64,000 nucleotides of DNA from Streptomyces sp. SDr-06 (lineage in GTDB: Bacteria; Actinomycetota; Actinomycetes; Streptomycetales; Streptomycetaceae): contig NZ_QOLA01000001.1 of the NCBI RefSeq assembly GCF_003324565.1, positions 558,001 to 622,000 of the forward strand. The letters are read 5' to 3'. The notes under the pieces were generated by a model. That model searched no databases, was not told the DNA's origin, and saw nothing but the letters and a program-made list of their open reading frames with translations. The stretch's first letter is position 1, and the number at the start of each line of letters is the position of its first letter. The translations under genes and the position numbers were made by a program. Of the stretch, positions 10,921 to 19,519 are shown piece by piece.

Positions 10921-11430
10921 GTGATCAGCCAGCCAAGCAGGCAGTGCACGGTGGAGCTCCAAGCCCTGCCGTCGCGGATCGGACAGGTCCGCAGAATCGT
11001 ATCGGCGCAGTTGCGCTACTGGCATCTGGATCCGTTGATAGACGAGGCGGCGCTCGGCGTCACCGAGTTGCTCACCAACGTCCACCGGCACGCCGAGCCG
11101 GACAAGATGTGCACCGTGGTCATCGAGCTGCTGCTCGACCGCCTCACCATCTCCGTCCACGACCACGATCCGACGCTGCCCGCCGTGCGCGACGCCGACG
11201 CCGTGGCCACCAACGGCCGCGGGCTCGCCCTGATAGCCGCGGTCAGCGAGAGCTGGGGCGTGCGTCCGCTGGGCGAGTCCGGCAAGACCGTGTGGTTCAC
11301 GCTGGCCGTCCCCTCGCCCGCCGTGGCCCTGCCGCCGTACCCGCTGTACGGATCGGAGCCGGCCACGCCGTTCACCGGAAGCCGGGCCTCGCGCACGGCG
11401 CGCGGACGGGCGACGGCCGCCGCGGGCTGA
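10921..11430 (+). CDS. HATPase-type anti-sigma-factor-like regulatory kinase
   Basis: 169 residues. The N box VTELLTNVHRHA and G1-type motif NGRGLALIAAVS place it among GHKL ATP-binding proteins of the SpoIIAB/RsbW type, which are very numerous in Streptomyces. Residues 1-125 are the kinase fold and the last 45 a Pro/Ala-rich tail. It would be expected to bind or phosphorylate an anti-anti-sigma factor, but no partner gene is adjacent. The start is GTG at 10921. Confidence 0.82.
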   Translation: MISQPSRQCTVELQALPSRIGQVRRIVSAQLRYWHLDPLIDEAALGVTELLTNVHRHAEPDKMCTVVIELLLDRLTISVHDHDPTLPAVRDADAVATNGRGLALIAAVSESWGVRPLGESGKTVWFTLAVPSPAVALPPYPLYGSEPATPFTGSRASRTARGRATAAAG

Positions 11431-11507
11431 CCGGGCAAGCCAGGGTGCCCACTTCGCGGTCACCGGGCCGTGAGGCTTGACGGCGTGGACGACCCGGGCG
11501 GCAGTGG

Positions 11508-11795
11508 TCACGCCGCGCCGCCCTTGCCCGGAGGGGTCAGGGTGGTCCGCCCGAAGTGTTCCTCCAGGACGGAGATCCGGCGCCAGTACTCCTCCTCGTC
11601 GATCTCGCCGGCGGCGAACCTGCGTCCGAGCACGGCGATGGGTGAGCGGTCGTCCATCGGCGTCCGCCACGGTCCGCGGCGGCCCCGCGGTCCGCCGCGG
11701 CGCAGCACGGTGACGACGGTGAGGATCACGGCGGCCCAGATCAGCGGGAAGAAGAGGATCCAGGGTCCGGGTCCCGCGTAGGCCAGGGTGTTCAT
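11508..11795 (-). CDS. Membrane-anchored SHOCT-domain protein
   Basis: 95 residues: one N-terminal transmembrane segment (about 12-31, WILFFPLIWAAVILTVVTVL), a basic stretch, then a SHOCT domain (RRFAAGEIDEEEYWRRISVL). SHOCT domains are short C-terminal oligomerisation modules on membrane proteins. The gene is divergent from the TetR gene at 11,964 with about 170 bases between starts, so it could share that regulator. Confidence 0.8.
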   Translation of the reverse strand: MNTLAYAGPGPWILFFPLIWAAVILTVVTVLRRGGPRGRRGPWRTPMDDRSPIAVLGRRFAAGEIDEEEYWRRISVLEEHFGRTTLTPPGKGGAA

Positions 11796-11934
11796 CCTTG
11801 TCAGCTCCCTCGGTGGGGGTGGTTCGGTGATGCTTCGAGCCTCCCTCCGGCCGGGGGTGCGAGTCGTCGTACGGCCGGCGGCGGTCGGCGTACCCCGCGG
11901 GAAGTAGAGCGGCGTTCGCCGTCTGCTCTGGATT

Positions 11935-11956
11935 CTGTACCTACTGGTATGTACAG
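11935..11956. promoter_or_regulatory. Palindromic operator upstream of the TetR gene
   Basis: CTGTAC at 11935-11940 and its perfect complement GTACAG at 11951-11956 are separated by 10 bases and lie 8 bases upstream of the TetR start codon. The position would block transcription or translation initiation of the TetR/DUF4865/phosphotriesterase operon. Autoregulation by the adjacent TetR protein is inferred. Confidence 0.55.
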
Positions 11957-11963
11957 TGGCCTC

Positions 11964-12533
11964 ATGAGCACTCCGGAGCGTCTGATCGAGGCCACGCGTG
12001 AGCTGTTGTGGGAGCGGGGTTACGTAGGGACCAGCCCCAAGGCGATCCAGCAGCAGGCGGGCGCGGGCCAGGGCAGCATGTACCACCACTTCGCGGGCAA
12101 GCCCGATCTGGCGCTGGCCGCGATCCGGCGCACCGCCGAGGAGCTGCGGGCCGCCTCCGCGGCCGCGTTCGGGGGCGACGGCACGGCGTGCGAGCGGATC
12201 TCGGCTTACCTGCTGCGCGAGCGTGACGTGCTGCGCGGCTGTCCCGTCGGGCGGCTGACGATGGACCCCGAGATCATCGCGAGCGCCGAGCTGCGCGCAC
12301 CCGTCGACGAGACGCTCGACTGGCTGCGCGCCAGGCTCGCCGAGATCGTTCAGGAGGGCCTGGACCGGGGCGAGTTCGCCGCGCGGCTGGTGCCGGACGA
12401 CGTCGCCGCCACGGTGGTGTCGACCGTGCAGGGCGGCTACGTCCTGGCCCGCGCCTCCGGTTCGGCCGACGGCTTCGACGCGGCCGTGCGCGGACTGCTC
12501 TCGCTGCTCGCCCCGCCCGCCGCGTCCCGCTGA
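11964..12533 (+). CDS. TetR-family transcriptional regulator
   Basis: 189 residues. The N-terminal TetR helix-turn-helix (TSPKAIQQQAGAGQGSMYHHF) is clear, followed by an all-helical ligand domain. ATG 11964 gives the usual TetR start; an in-frame ATG at 11949 lies inside the palindrome and is less likely. Downstream genes DUF4865 and phosphotriesterase-like are close on the same strand, so it is probably the local regulator of that operon. Confidence 0.88.
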   Translation: MSTPERLIEATRELLWERGYVGTSPKAIQQQAGAGQGSMYHHFAGKPDLALAAIRRTAEELRAASAAAFGGDGTACERISAYLLRERDVLRGCPVGRLTMDPEIIASAELRAPVDETLDWLRARLAEIVQEGLDRGEFAARLVPDDVAATVVSTVQGGYVLARASGSADGFDAAVRGLLSLLAPPAASR

Positions 12534-12567
12534 AGCACCGCCCACCCCACCGCCCGAGGAGTACGCG

Positions 12568-13137
12568 ATGCACGCCCTGCAGTACGAGATCACACTGCCC
12601 GCCGACTACGACATGGAGATCATCCGCAAACGCGTCGCCACCCGGGGCCATCTCCTGGACGACTTCCCCGGGCTCGGCCTCAAGGCCTATCTGATGCGCG
12701 AGCGCGCGGCCGGGTCACCGGTCAACTCCTATGCCACGTTCTACCTGTGGTCCACTGCCGAAGGCATGAACTCCTTTCTGTGGGGCCCTGGTTTCCAGGG
12801 GCTCGTCGACGACTTCGGGCGCCCCCGGGTGCAACTCCTGACGGGCCTGTCGTACCAGGAGGGGCCCGCGTCCGGCGCCGCGCCCGCTGCCGCGACGCGG
12901 GTGCGCGTGCCGGTCCCGCACGACGTGGAGCCTGCGCGTTTCGTGGCGGACGAGGCGGCCGGGGAGACTGCGCCCGGGGTGGTGGCGAGCGCCGTGGCCA
13001 TCGACCCGAGCCGCTGGGAACTGGTGCGGTTCACGCTGTGGGAGCAGCCCGACCCGCCCGCGCGGGGCGAACGCTTCCAGGTGCTGCACCTCTCGCAGCC
13101 CGGGCGTGCGGGGCTGCGGTCGGGGCGGCAGTGGTGA
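12568..13137 (+). CDS. DUF4865 family protein
   Basis: 189 residues matching DUF4865: the start MHALQYEITLPADYDMEII, the block FPGLGLKAYLMRE and the YATFYLWSTAEGMNSFLWG signature are typical. The fold is likely ferredoxin-like, related to monooxygenase-like dimers. Members often sit next to TetR regulators, as here. Biochemical function is not known. Its stop overlaps the next start by GTGA at 13134, implying translational coupling. Confidence 0.8.
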   Translation: MHALQYEITLPADYDMEIIRKRVATRGHLLDDFPGLGLKAYLMRERAAGSPVNSYATFYLWSTAEGMNSFLWGPGFQGLVDDFGRPRVQLLTGLSYQEGPASGAAPAAATRVRVPVPHDVEPARFVADEAAGETAPGVVASAVAIDPSRWELVRFTLWEQPDPPARGERFQVLHLSQPGRAGLRSGRQW

Positions 13138-14015
13138 GCGCCGCGCACACGGTGCTCGGCCCGGTGCCGGCCGACCTGCTCGGGGTCGTCGACGCCCACG
13201 ACCACCTCTTCATCCGCAGCCCGCTGCTGCCGGGCCAGGAGCTGGCCGACGTGACGGACGCGGCGGCGCGGCTCGCCGGGTTCGGCGCGCTCGGCGGCGG
13301 CACGGTGGTCCAGTGGACGCCGTACGGCATGGGGCGCCGGATCGCCGAGCTGCCCGCCCTTTCGCGCACCACGGGGGTGCATGTCATCGCGGCCACGGGA
13401 CTGCACCAAGCCGCCCACTACGGGGCCGAGTTGCTCGACGCGGTACGCGGCCGGCTCGCCGAGCTGTTCGTCGCCGAGCTGACCGAGGGCATCGGCGACA
13501 CCGGCGTCACGGCGGGCCTGATCAAGGTGGCGGGCGGCTTCCACGGGCTCGACGAGCACGCCGCGCTGACGATGGGGGCCGCCGCCGAGGCACATCACCG
13601 CACCGGGGCGCCGATCGCCGTGCACCTGGAGCTGGGCACGGGTGTGCTCGACGTACTCGACCTGCTCTGCGGGGAGTTGGAGGTGCCGCCCGGCTCGGTG
13701 ATCCTCGGCCACCTCAACCGCTCCCCCGACTTCGCGGTGCACCGCCTGGCCGCCGAGGCGGGGGCCAACCTCGCCTTCGACGGGCCCTCGCGGGCCAACC
13801 ACGCCACCGACTGGCGGATGCCGGACGCGCTGCGGGCCCTCGCGGACGCCGGGTTCGCCGACCGGCTGCTGCTCGGCGGGGACACGGTGACCCCGGACAC
13901 GCCGGGCATGCCCTATCTGCTGCGCCGGGTGCGGCCCAGGCTCGAACTCGGCCTGGGCAAGGACCTGGTGGAGCAGATCCTGATCAACAACCCTGCGCGG
14001 GTCTACGCCTGGTGA
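13134..14015 (+). CDS. Phosphotriesterase-family amidohydrolase
   Basis: 293 residues of the PTE (PF02126) TIM-barrel. Metal and catalytic positions are visible in order: HDH in VVDAHDHLFI, the bridging lysine in GLIKVAGG, His in AVHLELGTG, His in ILGHLNRSPD, and the strand-8 Asp in LLLGGDTVTP. Bacterial relatives are mostly lactonases or sugar-phosphate or phosphoester hydrolases rather than true phosphotriesterases. GTG 13134 overlaps the DUF4865 stop by 4 bases. The 3' end overlaps the convergent ROK gene by 13 bases. Substrate unknown. Confidence 0.82.
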   Translation: MSAAHTVLGPVPADLLGVVDAHDHLFIRSPLLPGQELADVTDAAARLAGFGALGGGTVVQWTPYGMGRRIAELPALSRTTGVHVIAATGLHQAAHYGAELLDAVRGRLAELFVAELTEGIGDTGVTAGLIKVAGGFHGLDEHAALTMGAAAEAHHRTGAPIAVHLELGTGVLDVLDLLCGELEVPPGSVILGHLNRSPDFAVHRLAAEAGANLAFDGPSRANHATDWRMPDALRALADAGFADRLLLGGDTVTPDTPGMPYLLRRVRPRLELGLGKDLVEQILINNPARVYAW

Positions 14016-15223
14016 GTGAGCGCGCCGAGCGGGTCGTCGAGCACCGGCTGCCAGGCCAGCTCGGCCGCTCCGACCAGGCTGTTGTGGTCGAGGGAGCAGG
14101 CGAGGATCGGGACACCGCCGCTCTGGCCCCACAGGCTGCGGTCGGCCACCACGGCCCGCAGCCGGTCCGGGTCCGCCTCCAGGAGCGCCTTGTGGAGGCC
14201 GCCGAGGACGATCCGGTCGGGGTTGAGGATGTTGACGAGTCCGGCGAGGCCGAGGCCGAGCCGGTCGATGAGCTCCTCGGCGGCGCGGCGCACGGCGGCG
14301 TCCGCGTACGCGTGGCGCAGCAGTCCCCGTGACTGTTCGAGGAGCGACACCTCGGGTCCGGGGACGCGGCCCGCGGCCGTGAGGAACGCCAGCGGGTCTG
14401 CCTCGACGTCGAGGCAGCCGCGGCTGCCGCAGTAGCAGGGGCGGCCGTCCGGGTTGACGGTGAGGTGGCCGACCTCCAGGGCCAGGCCCGAACTCCCCGT
14501 GTGCAGACGGCCGTCGAGCACGAGCGCGCCGCCGACGCCGCGGTGGCCGGTGGCGACGCAGAGCAGGTGCTGGGCGCCGCGGCCCGCGCCGTGCCGGTGT
14601 TCGGCGAGCGCCGCGAGGTTGACGTCGTTGCCGGTGAAGGCGGGGCCGGTGATGCCGGCCGCGCGGACGCGTTCCGCGAAGATCTCGCGCACCGGGGCAC
14701 CCGCGGGCCAGGCCAGGTGCAGGGGGTTGAGCGCGGTGCCCTCCGGTTCGGCGACGGCGGACGGCACCGCCAGGCCCGCGCCCACACATCTGCGGCCACT
14801 GCCCCTGAGGAGGGCGGCGCCCGCGTCGACGACCTCGCCGAGCACCTGCGCGGGGTCCGCCGAGACGATCACGCAGCCGGGGTCGGTGGCGACGATCTCG
14901 CCGCCGAGGCCGACGAGCGCGGCGCGGAAGCCGTCCGCGTGCACCTGCGCGGCGAGCGCGACGGGCCCGTGGTCGTGGACGGCGAGCCGGTGCGAGGGGC
15001 GGCCCTGCGAACCGGCCGCGGCGGGCCGGGAGTCGACCTGGATGAGACCGAGCGCTTCGAGCTCGGCGGCGACCGCGCCCGCGGTGGCGCGGGTGACGCC
15101 CAGTTCGGCGGTGAGCACGGCGCGGGTCGGCGCGCGGCCGGTGTGTACCAGTTCGAGGGCGGGTCCGAGCGCGCCGCGGCCCCTCTCCAGCCTGGTCCTG
15201 ATGGTCGTCGCCTTGCCGTTCAT
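14003..15223 (-). CDS. ROK-family transcriptional repressor (NagC/XylR type)
   Basis: 406 residues. The N-terminal winged helix (GVTRATAGAVAAELEALGLI) is followed by a ROK sugar-kinase-like domain with GLAVPSAV, FTGNDVNLAALAEH, EVGHLTVNPDG and the zinc motif CYCGSRGC. Such proteins bind sugars and repress transport or catabolic genes. It is divergent from the MFS gene starting at 15413, the best candidate target. A palindrome over that start may be its operator. Confidence 0.88.
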   Translation of the reverse strand: MNGKATTIRTRLERGRGALGPALELVHTGRAPTRAVLTAELGVTRATAGAVAAELEALGLIQVDSRPAAAGSQGRPSHRLAVHDHGPVALAAQVHADGFRAALVGLGGEIVATDPGCVIVSADPAQVLGEVVDAGAALLRGSGRRCVGAGLAVPSAVAEPEGTALNPLHLAWPAGAPVREIFAERVRAAGITGPAFTGNDVNLAALAEHRHGAGRGAQHLLCVATGHRGVGGALVLDGRLHTGSSGLALEVGHLTVNPDGRPCYCGSRGCLDVEADPLAFLTAAGRVPGPEVSLLEQSRGLLRHAYADAAVRRAAEELIDRLGLGLAGLVNILNPDRIVLGGLHKALLEADPDRLRAVVADRSLWGQSGGVPILACSLDHNSLVGAAELAWQPVLDDPLGALTHQA

Positions 15224-15407
15224 GGGGGCGAGTCTCCCATGGCCCCGGACGGAAGCGATCCTTCCGGAAGTTGGCCGGGCGACGGGTCGGGGGGCGGGTC
15301 CCGGATGCCGGGCCGCCGGGCTCCGCCTGGGACGACGCAGGCGGCCGCGCGGGCCGTCCCCGCGCCGTCCGGGCCGGTTGATGCGCCGCCGCGCTGCCCC
15401 TATCCTG

Positions 15408-15432
15408 ACTTTGTGCCGCTACTAAACAAAGT
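15408..15432. promoter_or_regulatory. Inverted repeat over the MFS gene start
   Basis: ACTTTGT (15408-15414) and ACAAAGT (15426-15432) form a perfect 7-base inverted repeat with an 11-base spacer. It is AT-rich against its surroundings and overlaps GTG 15413, so a bound repressor would cover the translation start. The divergent ROK regulator is the natural candidate ligand. Overlap with the start suggests a leaderless mRNA or a later true start. Confidence 0.5.
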
Positions 15433-16657
15433 ACGGACGGCCGCTCCGGGGGGACCTGGCGAGAACAGCGCCGCGCCCTCCCTGTTCCGCCTCCGCTCCG
15501 CCCTGACCGTGTTCTTCGCCCTCGACGGCTTCCTGTTCGCAGGCTGGGTCGTCCGCATTCCCGCGATCAAGCAGCAGACCGGGGCCTCCGCGGGCGAGCT
15601 GGGTCTGGCCCTGCTCGGCGTCTCCGCCGGGGCGGTCGTGACGATGGTGCTGACCGGGCGGCTGTGCCGCAGGTTCGGCAGCCATCCGGTGACCGTCGCC
15701 TGCGGCGCGCTGATGGCCCTCACCCTCGCGCTTCCTCCGCTGACCCACTCGGCCCTCGCCCTCGGACTGGTGCTGCTGGTGTTCGGCGCCGCGTACGGCG
15801 GCATCAACGTGGCGATGAACAGTGCCGCCGTCGACCTGGTCGCGGCGCTGCGCCGCCCGGTGATGCCGAGCTTCCACGCGGCGTTCAGTCTCGGCGGGAT
15901 GGTCGGCGCGGGCGTCGGCGCGCTGGTCGCGTCGGGCCTCTCCCCCACCGCGCACCTGCTGGCCCTCACCGGGGTCGGCCTGGTCGTCACCGCGTCGGCC
16001 GGGCGGGAGCTCCTGCGGCACCCGGCGCCGGTGCACGCGAGCACACCCCACACACAAGGGCGCCGGCTCGACGGACGGGCCCGGCGTCTGGTGCTGCTCT
16101 TCGGCGTGATCGCGCTGTGCACCGCGTACGGCGAGGGCGCGATGGCGGACTGGGGCGCACTGCACCTGGAACAGGACCTGGCCGCGGCGCCGGGCGTCGC
16201 CGCCGTCGGCTACTCCCTGTTCGCCCTGGCGATGACGGCCGGGCGGCTCTCGGGCACCGCGCTGCTCGAACGGCTCGGCCAGACCCGCACGCTGGTGACG
16301 GGCGGGCTCACCGCCTGCGCCGGGATGCTGCTGGGCGCCCTGGCTCCGACGGTCTGGCTCGCCCTCGCGGGCTTCGCCGTGATGGGCCTCGGCCTCGCCA
16401 ACATCTTCCCGGTCGCCGTCGCGCGGGCCGGCGCGCTCGCCGGGCCCGGCGGGGTGGCCGCGGCCTCCACCCTCGGCTACGGCGGCATGCTGCTCGGGCC
16501 GCCCGCGATCGGGCTGCTCGCCGAGTGGTCGTCGCTGCCGCTCGCCCTGACCACGGTCGCCGTCCTGGCCGCGGGCGCCGCGCTGATCGGCTGGACCGCG
16601 CGGCACGCGAGCGCGCCTCAGAACCGGGGCCGGGTGACGGAAAGTCAACTGCCCTGA
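15413..16657 (+). CDS. MFS transporter
   Basis: About 414 residues with 12 predicted hydrophobic helices, in two sets of six separated by a hydrophilic loop near residues 200-220 (HTQGRRLDGRARR). Between helices 2 and 3 is GRLCRRFGSH, the MFS loop. The family resembles sugar or multidrug exporters of the YbjJ type. Start GTG 15413 lies within an inverted repeat and has no clear ribosome-binding site. The preceding divergent ROK repressor suggests a sugar or sugar-derived inducer. Confidence 0.8.
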   Translation: MPLLNKVRTAAPGGPGENSAAPSLFRLRSALTVFFALDGFLFAGWVVRIPAIKQQTGASAGELGLALLGVSAGAVVTMVLTGRLCRRFGSHPVTVACGALMALTLALPPLTHSALALGLVLLVFGAAYGGINVAMNSAAVDLVAALRRPVMPSFHAAFSLGGMVGAGVGALVASGLSPTAHLLALTGVGLVVTASAGRELLRHPAPVHASTPHTQGRRLDGRARRLVLLFGVIALCTAYGEGAMADWGALHLEQDLAAAPGVAAVGYSLFALAMTAGRLSGTALLERLGQTRTLVTGGLTACAGMLLGALAPTVWLALAGFAVMGLGLANIFPVAVARAGALAGPGGVAAASTLGYGGMLLGPPAIGLLAEWSSLPLALTTVAVLAAGAALIGWTARHASAPQNRGRVTESQLP

Positions 16658-16681
16658 CCTGAAAGGGAGGTGGCGGACGTG

Positions 16682-17086
16682 CTAGCGGGAGTCGCGGTGC
16701 GTGAGCATCCGGGAGAGAACCGCACGCTGGAGCGGAAGCACCTCGGCATGGCGGGACCGGCCCGACTCGGTGATCGACACGCTCACCCCGCGCCGGTCCT
16801 CGCTGCACATCCCCCGCGCGACCAGGCCGTCCTTCTCCAGACGCCCCACCAGGCGGGACAGCGCGCTCTGACTGAGGTGGATGCGCGAGGCCAGCTCCTG
16901 CACGCGGAACGTGCAGCCGGGGTCGCCCGCGCAGCCCTCGGCCAGAACGTCGAGGACCTCGAAGTCGCTCGCGCCGAGCCCGTAGGGATGGAGCTCGCGG
17001 TCGAGTTCGCACGTGGTGCGCGCGTGCAGGGCGAGGAGTCCCCGCCATTCCTCCACGAGCAGGCGCTCGGTCTTCTCAGCTGCCAT
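16682..17086 (-). CDS. MarR-family transcriptional regulator
   Basis: 134 residues. The winged helix (ASRIHLSQSALSRLVGRLEKDGLV) is followed by the wing CSEDRRGVSVSITESG, both canonical for MarR. It lies convergent to the MFS gene (24-base gap), and its own promoter region carries three TGCAT-type half sites, so it is likely autoregulated. The convergent MFS gene could be a functional partner, although orientation excludes a shared operon. Confidence 0.87.
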   Translation of the reverse strand: MAAEKTERLLVEEWRGLLALHARTTCELDRELHPYGLGASDFEVLDVLAEGCAGDPGCTFRVQELASRIHLSQSALSRLVGRLEKDGLVARGMCSEDRRGVSVSITESGRSRHAEVLPLQRAVLSRMLTHRDSR

Positions 17087-17118
17087 GGCCGCACGGTAGC
17101 AGAGCCGGGCCGGTTTGT

Positions 17119-17152
17119 TGCATGCGAATTAAATGCATTCACACTCAATGCA
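17119..17152. promoter_or_regulatory. Triple half-site operator upstream of MarR gene
   Basis: TGCAT at 17119, ATGCA at 17133 (overlapping TGCAT at 17134) and ATGCA at 17148 make two overlapping palindromes of the form TGCAT-N9-ATGCA. The stretch is AT-rich and sits 33 bases before the MarR start, as expected of a MarR autoregulatory site. It also faces the plus-strand membrane protein gene. Confidence 0.6.
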
Positions 17153-17246
17153 CGCGCATGTACCCTGTGTTGTGCACGCACCGGGGGGAGGGACGGCCGA
17201 GGGGCGATGGTTGCCCGTCGGCCGTCCCTGCTGTGAAACTTCGCGC

Positions 17247-17534
17247 ATGGGGACACGGAGCCGGGCCGAGCGGGACGCCATCACGATCGAGATCGGATAC
17301 GCGCTGGCCAGCGCCCTGTTCGCGGCCGGCGTGGTGTTCGGCGCGATCGGCGGCTCCGGCTACGCGCTCGAACTCCCGCCCGCCCTGCGGCGGGTGCTCC
17401 TCCTCATCGGCGGCGGCTGCGCCGTCCTCGTCTTCGTCTGGCGGACCGTGCACGTCCTGTGGCGCTTTCCGCACGGGGCCGGCCGCGGCCCGCGTCAGCC
17501 CAGCCAGCCCGGCCGCACCAGACCCGACTCGTAG
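17247..17534 (+). CDS. Small membrane protein with two transmembrane helices
   Basis: 95 residues; hydrophobic segments at about 15-36 and 48-68, short cytoplasmic ends and a basic Pro-rich tail. No known domain. ATG 17247 is chosen because upstream in-frame starts fall in the MarR operator region and give a non-hydrophobic low-complexity prefix. The last 40 bases overlap the 3' end of the convergent response-regulator gene. Confidence 0.55.
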   Translation: MGTRSRAERDAITIEIGYALASALFAAGVVFGAIGGSGYALELPPALRRVLLLIGGGCAVLVFVWRTVHVLWRFPHGAGRGPRQPSQPGRTRPDS

Positions 17535-18160
17535 GCCAGGACGACCAGTTGGGCCCGGTCGCGGGCACCGAGCTTCACCATCGCCCGGCTGACGTGCGTC
17601 TTCGCGGTCAGCGGGCTGACCACGAGCCGCCGGGCGATCTCCTCGTTGGAGAGCCCGATGCCGACCAGCGCCATCACCTCCCGCTCTCGGTCGGTGAGTT
17701 CGGCCAAGCTGTCGGCGCCGGCCGGTTCCTTCGAGCGCGCGGCGAACTCGGCGATCAGGCGCCGGGTCACGCCGGGTGAGAGCAACGCGTCGCCATCGAC
17801 CACCGCACGGACCGCGCGCAGCAGTTCGTCCGGTTCGGTGTCCTTCACGAGGAACCCGGAGGCACCGGCGCGGATCGCCTCGAAGACGTACTCGTCGAGC
17901 TCGAAGGTGGTGAGCATGACCACCTTGACGGCGCCCAGGTCCGGGTCCGAGGTGATCGCGCGAGTGGCGGCGAGACCGTCGAGCCTCGGCATGCGGATGT
18001 CCATCAGGACGATGTCCGGCCGTAGCCCGCGCACCAGCTCCAGCGCCTCCTGCCCGTCGGCGGCCTCCCCCACCACTTCGATGTCGGCCTGGGCGTCGAG
18101 CAGCGCCCGGAACCCCGCCCGTACCAGGAGCTGGTCGTCGGCCAGCACTACGCGGATCAC
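17495..18160 (-). CDS. NarL/LuxR-type response regulator
   Basis: 221 residues. The receiver domain (VVLADDQLLVRAGFRALL, phospho-acceptor Asp in PDIVLMDIRMP, conserved Lys in GFLVKDT) is followed by a LuxR helix-turn-helix (LTDREREVMALVGIGLSNEE). GTG 18160 overlaps the histidine-kinase stop by GTGA, so the two are translationally coupled. Targets are unknown. Confidence 0.92.
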   Translation of the reverse strand: MIRVVLADDQLLVRAGFRALLDAQADIEVVGEAADGQEALELVRGLRPDIVLMDIRMPRLDGLAATRAITSDPDLGAVKVVMLTTFELDEYVFEAIRAGASGFLVKDTEPDELLRAVRAVVDGDALLSPGVTRRLIAEFAARSKEPAGADSLAELTDREREVMALVGIGLSNEEIARRLVVSPLTAKTHVSRAMVKLGARDRAQLVVLAYESGLVRPGWLG

Positions 18161-19425
18161 GCGTCCTCCTTCGCTTCGGCGGCCAGCGGGAGGCGGGCGG
18201 TGACGCGGAAGCCTCCGGCCGGGACCGGCCCCGCGTCGATGGTGCCACCGAGCGCCGCGGCCCGCTCCCGCATCCCGATCAGTCCGTTGCCGCTGCCGCC
18301 CGCGTCGCCGCCCGACGCGGGCCCCTCGTCGTCGACGCGCAGCACCAGGGCACCGCGCTCGTAGGCGACCTCGACCCGGGCGGTGCGCGCCGCGGAGTGG
18401 CGTACGACGTTGGTCAGCGCCTCCTGCACGATGCGGAAGGCGGCCAGGTCGGTGCCGGGCGGAAGGGTCCCGCGCCGGCCGGTCGTCGTGGTCTCGACGG
18501 TGAGTCCGGCGCTCGCGGCCTGCTCGACCAGTTCGGGGAGGCGGTCGAGGCCGGGGGCCGGGGAACGCGGTGCCTCGCCGCGCGCCCGCAGCGTCTCCAG
18601 GACCTGGCGCACCTCGCCGAGCGCCTCCTTGCTCGCCGACTTGATGGTGGTCAGCGCGGTGCGGGCCTGCTCGGGGTCGGAGTCGAGCAGGGCGAGGCCG
18701 ACCCCCGCCTGGACGTTGATGACCGAGATGCTGTGGGCGAGCACGTCGTGCAGTTCGCGGGCGATCCGCAGCCGCTCCTCGTCGGCCCGCCGCTTCGCCG
18801 CGGCGGCCCGCCCGGCCCGTTCCCTGGCCCACTGCTCCCGTCGTACGCGCACCACCTCGGCGACCGCGATGATGGCCACCGCCCAGGCGGCGATGCCCAG
18901 TTCCTGACCCCAGGGGGCGGCGCCGTCGCCCGCCGGGGGGAGCCAGCGGTAGAGCCAGTGGGCGACCAGGAGGTGCCCGAGCCAGAGCATGGCGATCGCG
19001 GCCCAGGCCTGGCGGCGGCAGCCCGCGACGACCGCGGCGAAGCAGCCGACCATGACCGGCAGGAACACCGGGCCGTAGGGGTATCCGGCACCGAGGTAGA
19101 CCATGACGGCGGCCGACGCGGCGAACACCGCGACGACAGGGTGGCGACGACGGACCAGGAGCACCCCGCAACCGGCGACCAGGAGCCCGTGGGCGAAGGC
19201 GTCCAGCGGAGCCCGGCCCGTCTGCACATGGGCGGCGAAGTGGGAGCCCGCCAGGACGAACACGGTGAGCGCGGCCGTGGAGGGCCAGGGCAGCCGCACC
19301 GCGCGGGCGTCCTCGTCGCCGGGTCCCCGCACCCAGCGCCGCGGCAAGGGCGGCGGCCCCTCCTGTCGCCAGGACGGGCCGCCGCAGCGTGCGGGGCCGG
19401 GTGACTGCTTCTCCATGGCGGCCAC
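18157..19425 (-). CDS. Sensor histidine kinase (HisKA_3 type)
   Basis: About 422 residues: an N-terminal membrane domain with several helices (50-190), the dimerisation helix with phospho-acceptor His in RIARELHDVLAHSISV, and a C-terminal HATPase (N box FRIVQEALTNVVRHS; G box GNGLIGMRERA). It forms a two-component system with the downstream NarL-type regulator. Start ATG 19425 or ATG 19416. The compact membrane domain without a large extracellular loop suggests sensing within the membrane. Confidence 0.92.
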   Translation of the reverse strand: MAAMEKQSPGPARCGGPSWRQEGPPPLPRRWVRGPGDEDARAVRLPWPSTAALTVFVLAGSHFAAHVQTGRAPLDAFAHGLLVAGCGVLLVRRRHPVVAVFAASAAVMVYLGAGYPYGPVFLPVMVGCFAAVVAGCRRQAWAAIAMLWLGHLLVAHWLYRWLPPAGDGAAPWGQELGIAAWAVAIIAVAEVVRVRREQWARERAGRAAAAKRRADEERLRIARELHDVLAHSISVINVQAGVGLALLDSDPEQARTALTTIKSASKEALGEVRQVLETLRARGEAPRSPAPGLDRLPELVEQAASAGLTVETTTTGRRGTLPPGTDLAAFRIVQEALTNVVRHSAARTARVEVAYERGALVLRVDDEGPASGGDAGGSGNGLIGMRERAAALGGTIDAGPVPAGGFRVTARLPLAAEAKEDA

Positions 19426-19519
19426 GCTAGACCGCGGCCCGGGCCCGCGGCGTCAGCCGTGCGAGGTGATCACCCGTACTACGCGGGGAGTACGGGCCCG
19501 GGCGGACGGCGGGGAGGGG

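Noticed and set aside
17133..17246. N-terminal extension of the small membrane protein
   Set aside because: It falls in the MarR operator region and encodes a His/Cys-rich unlikely prefix.
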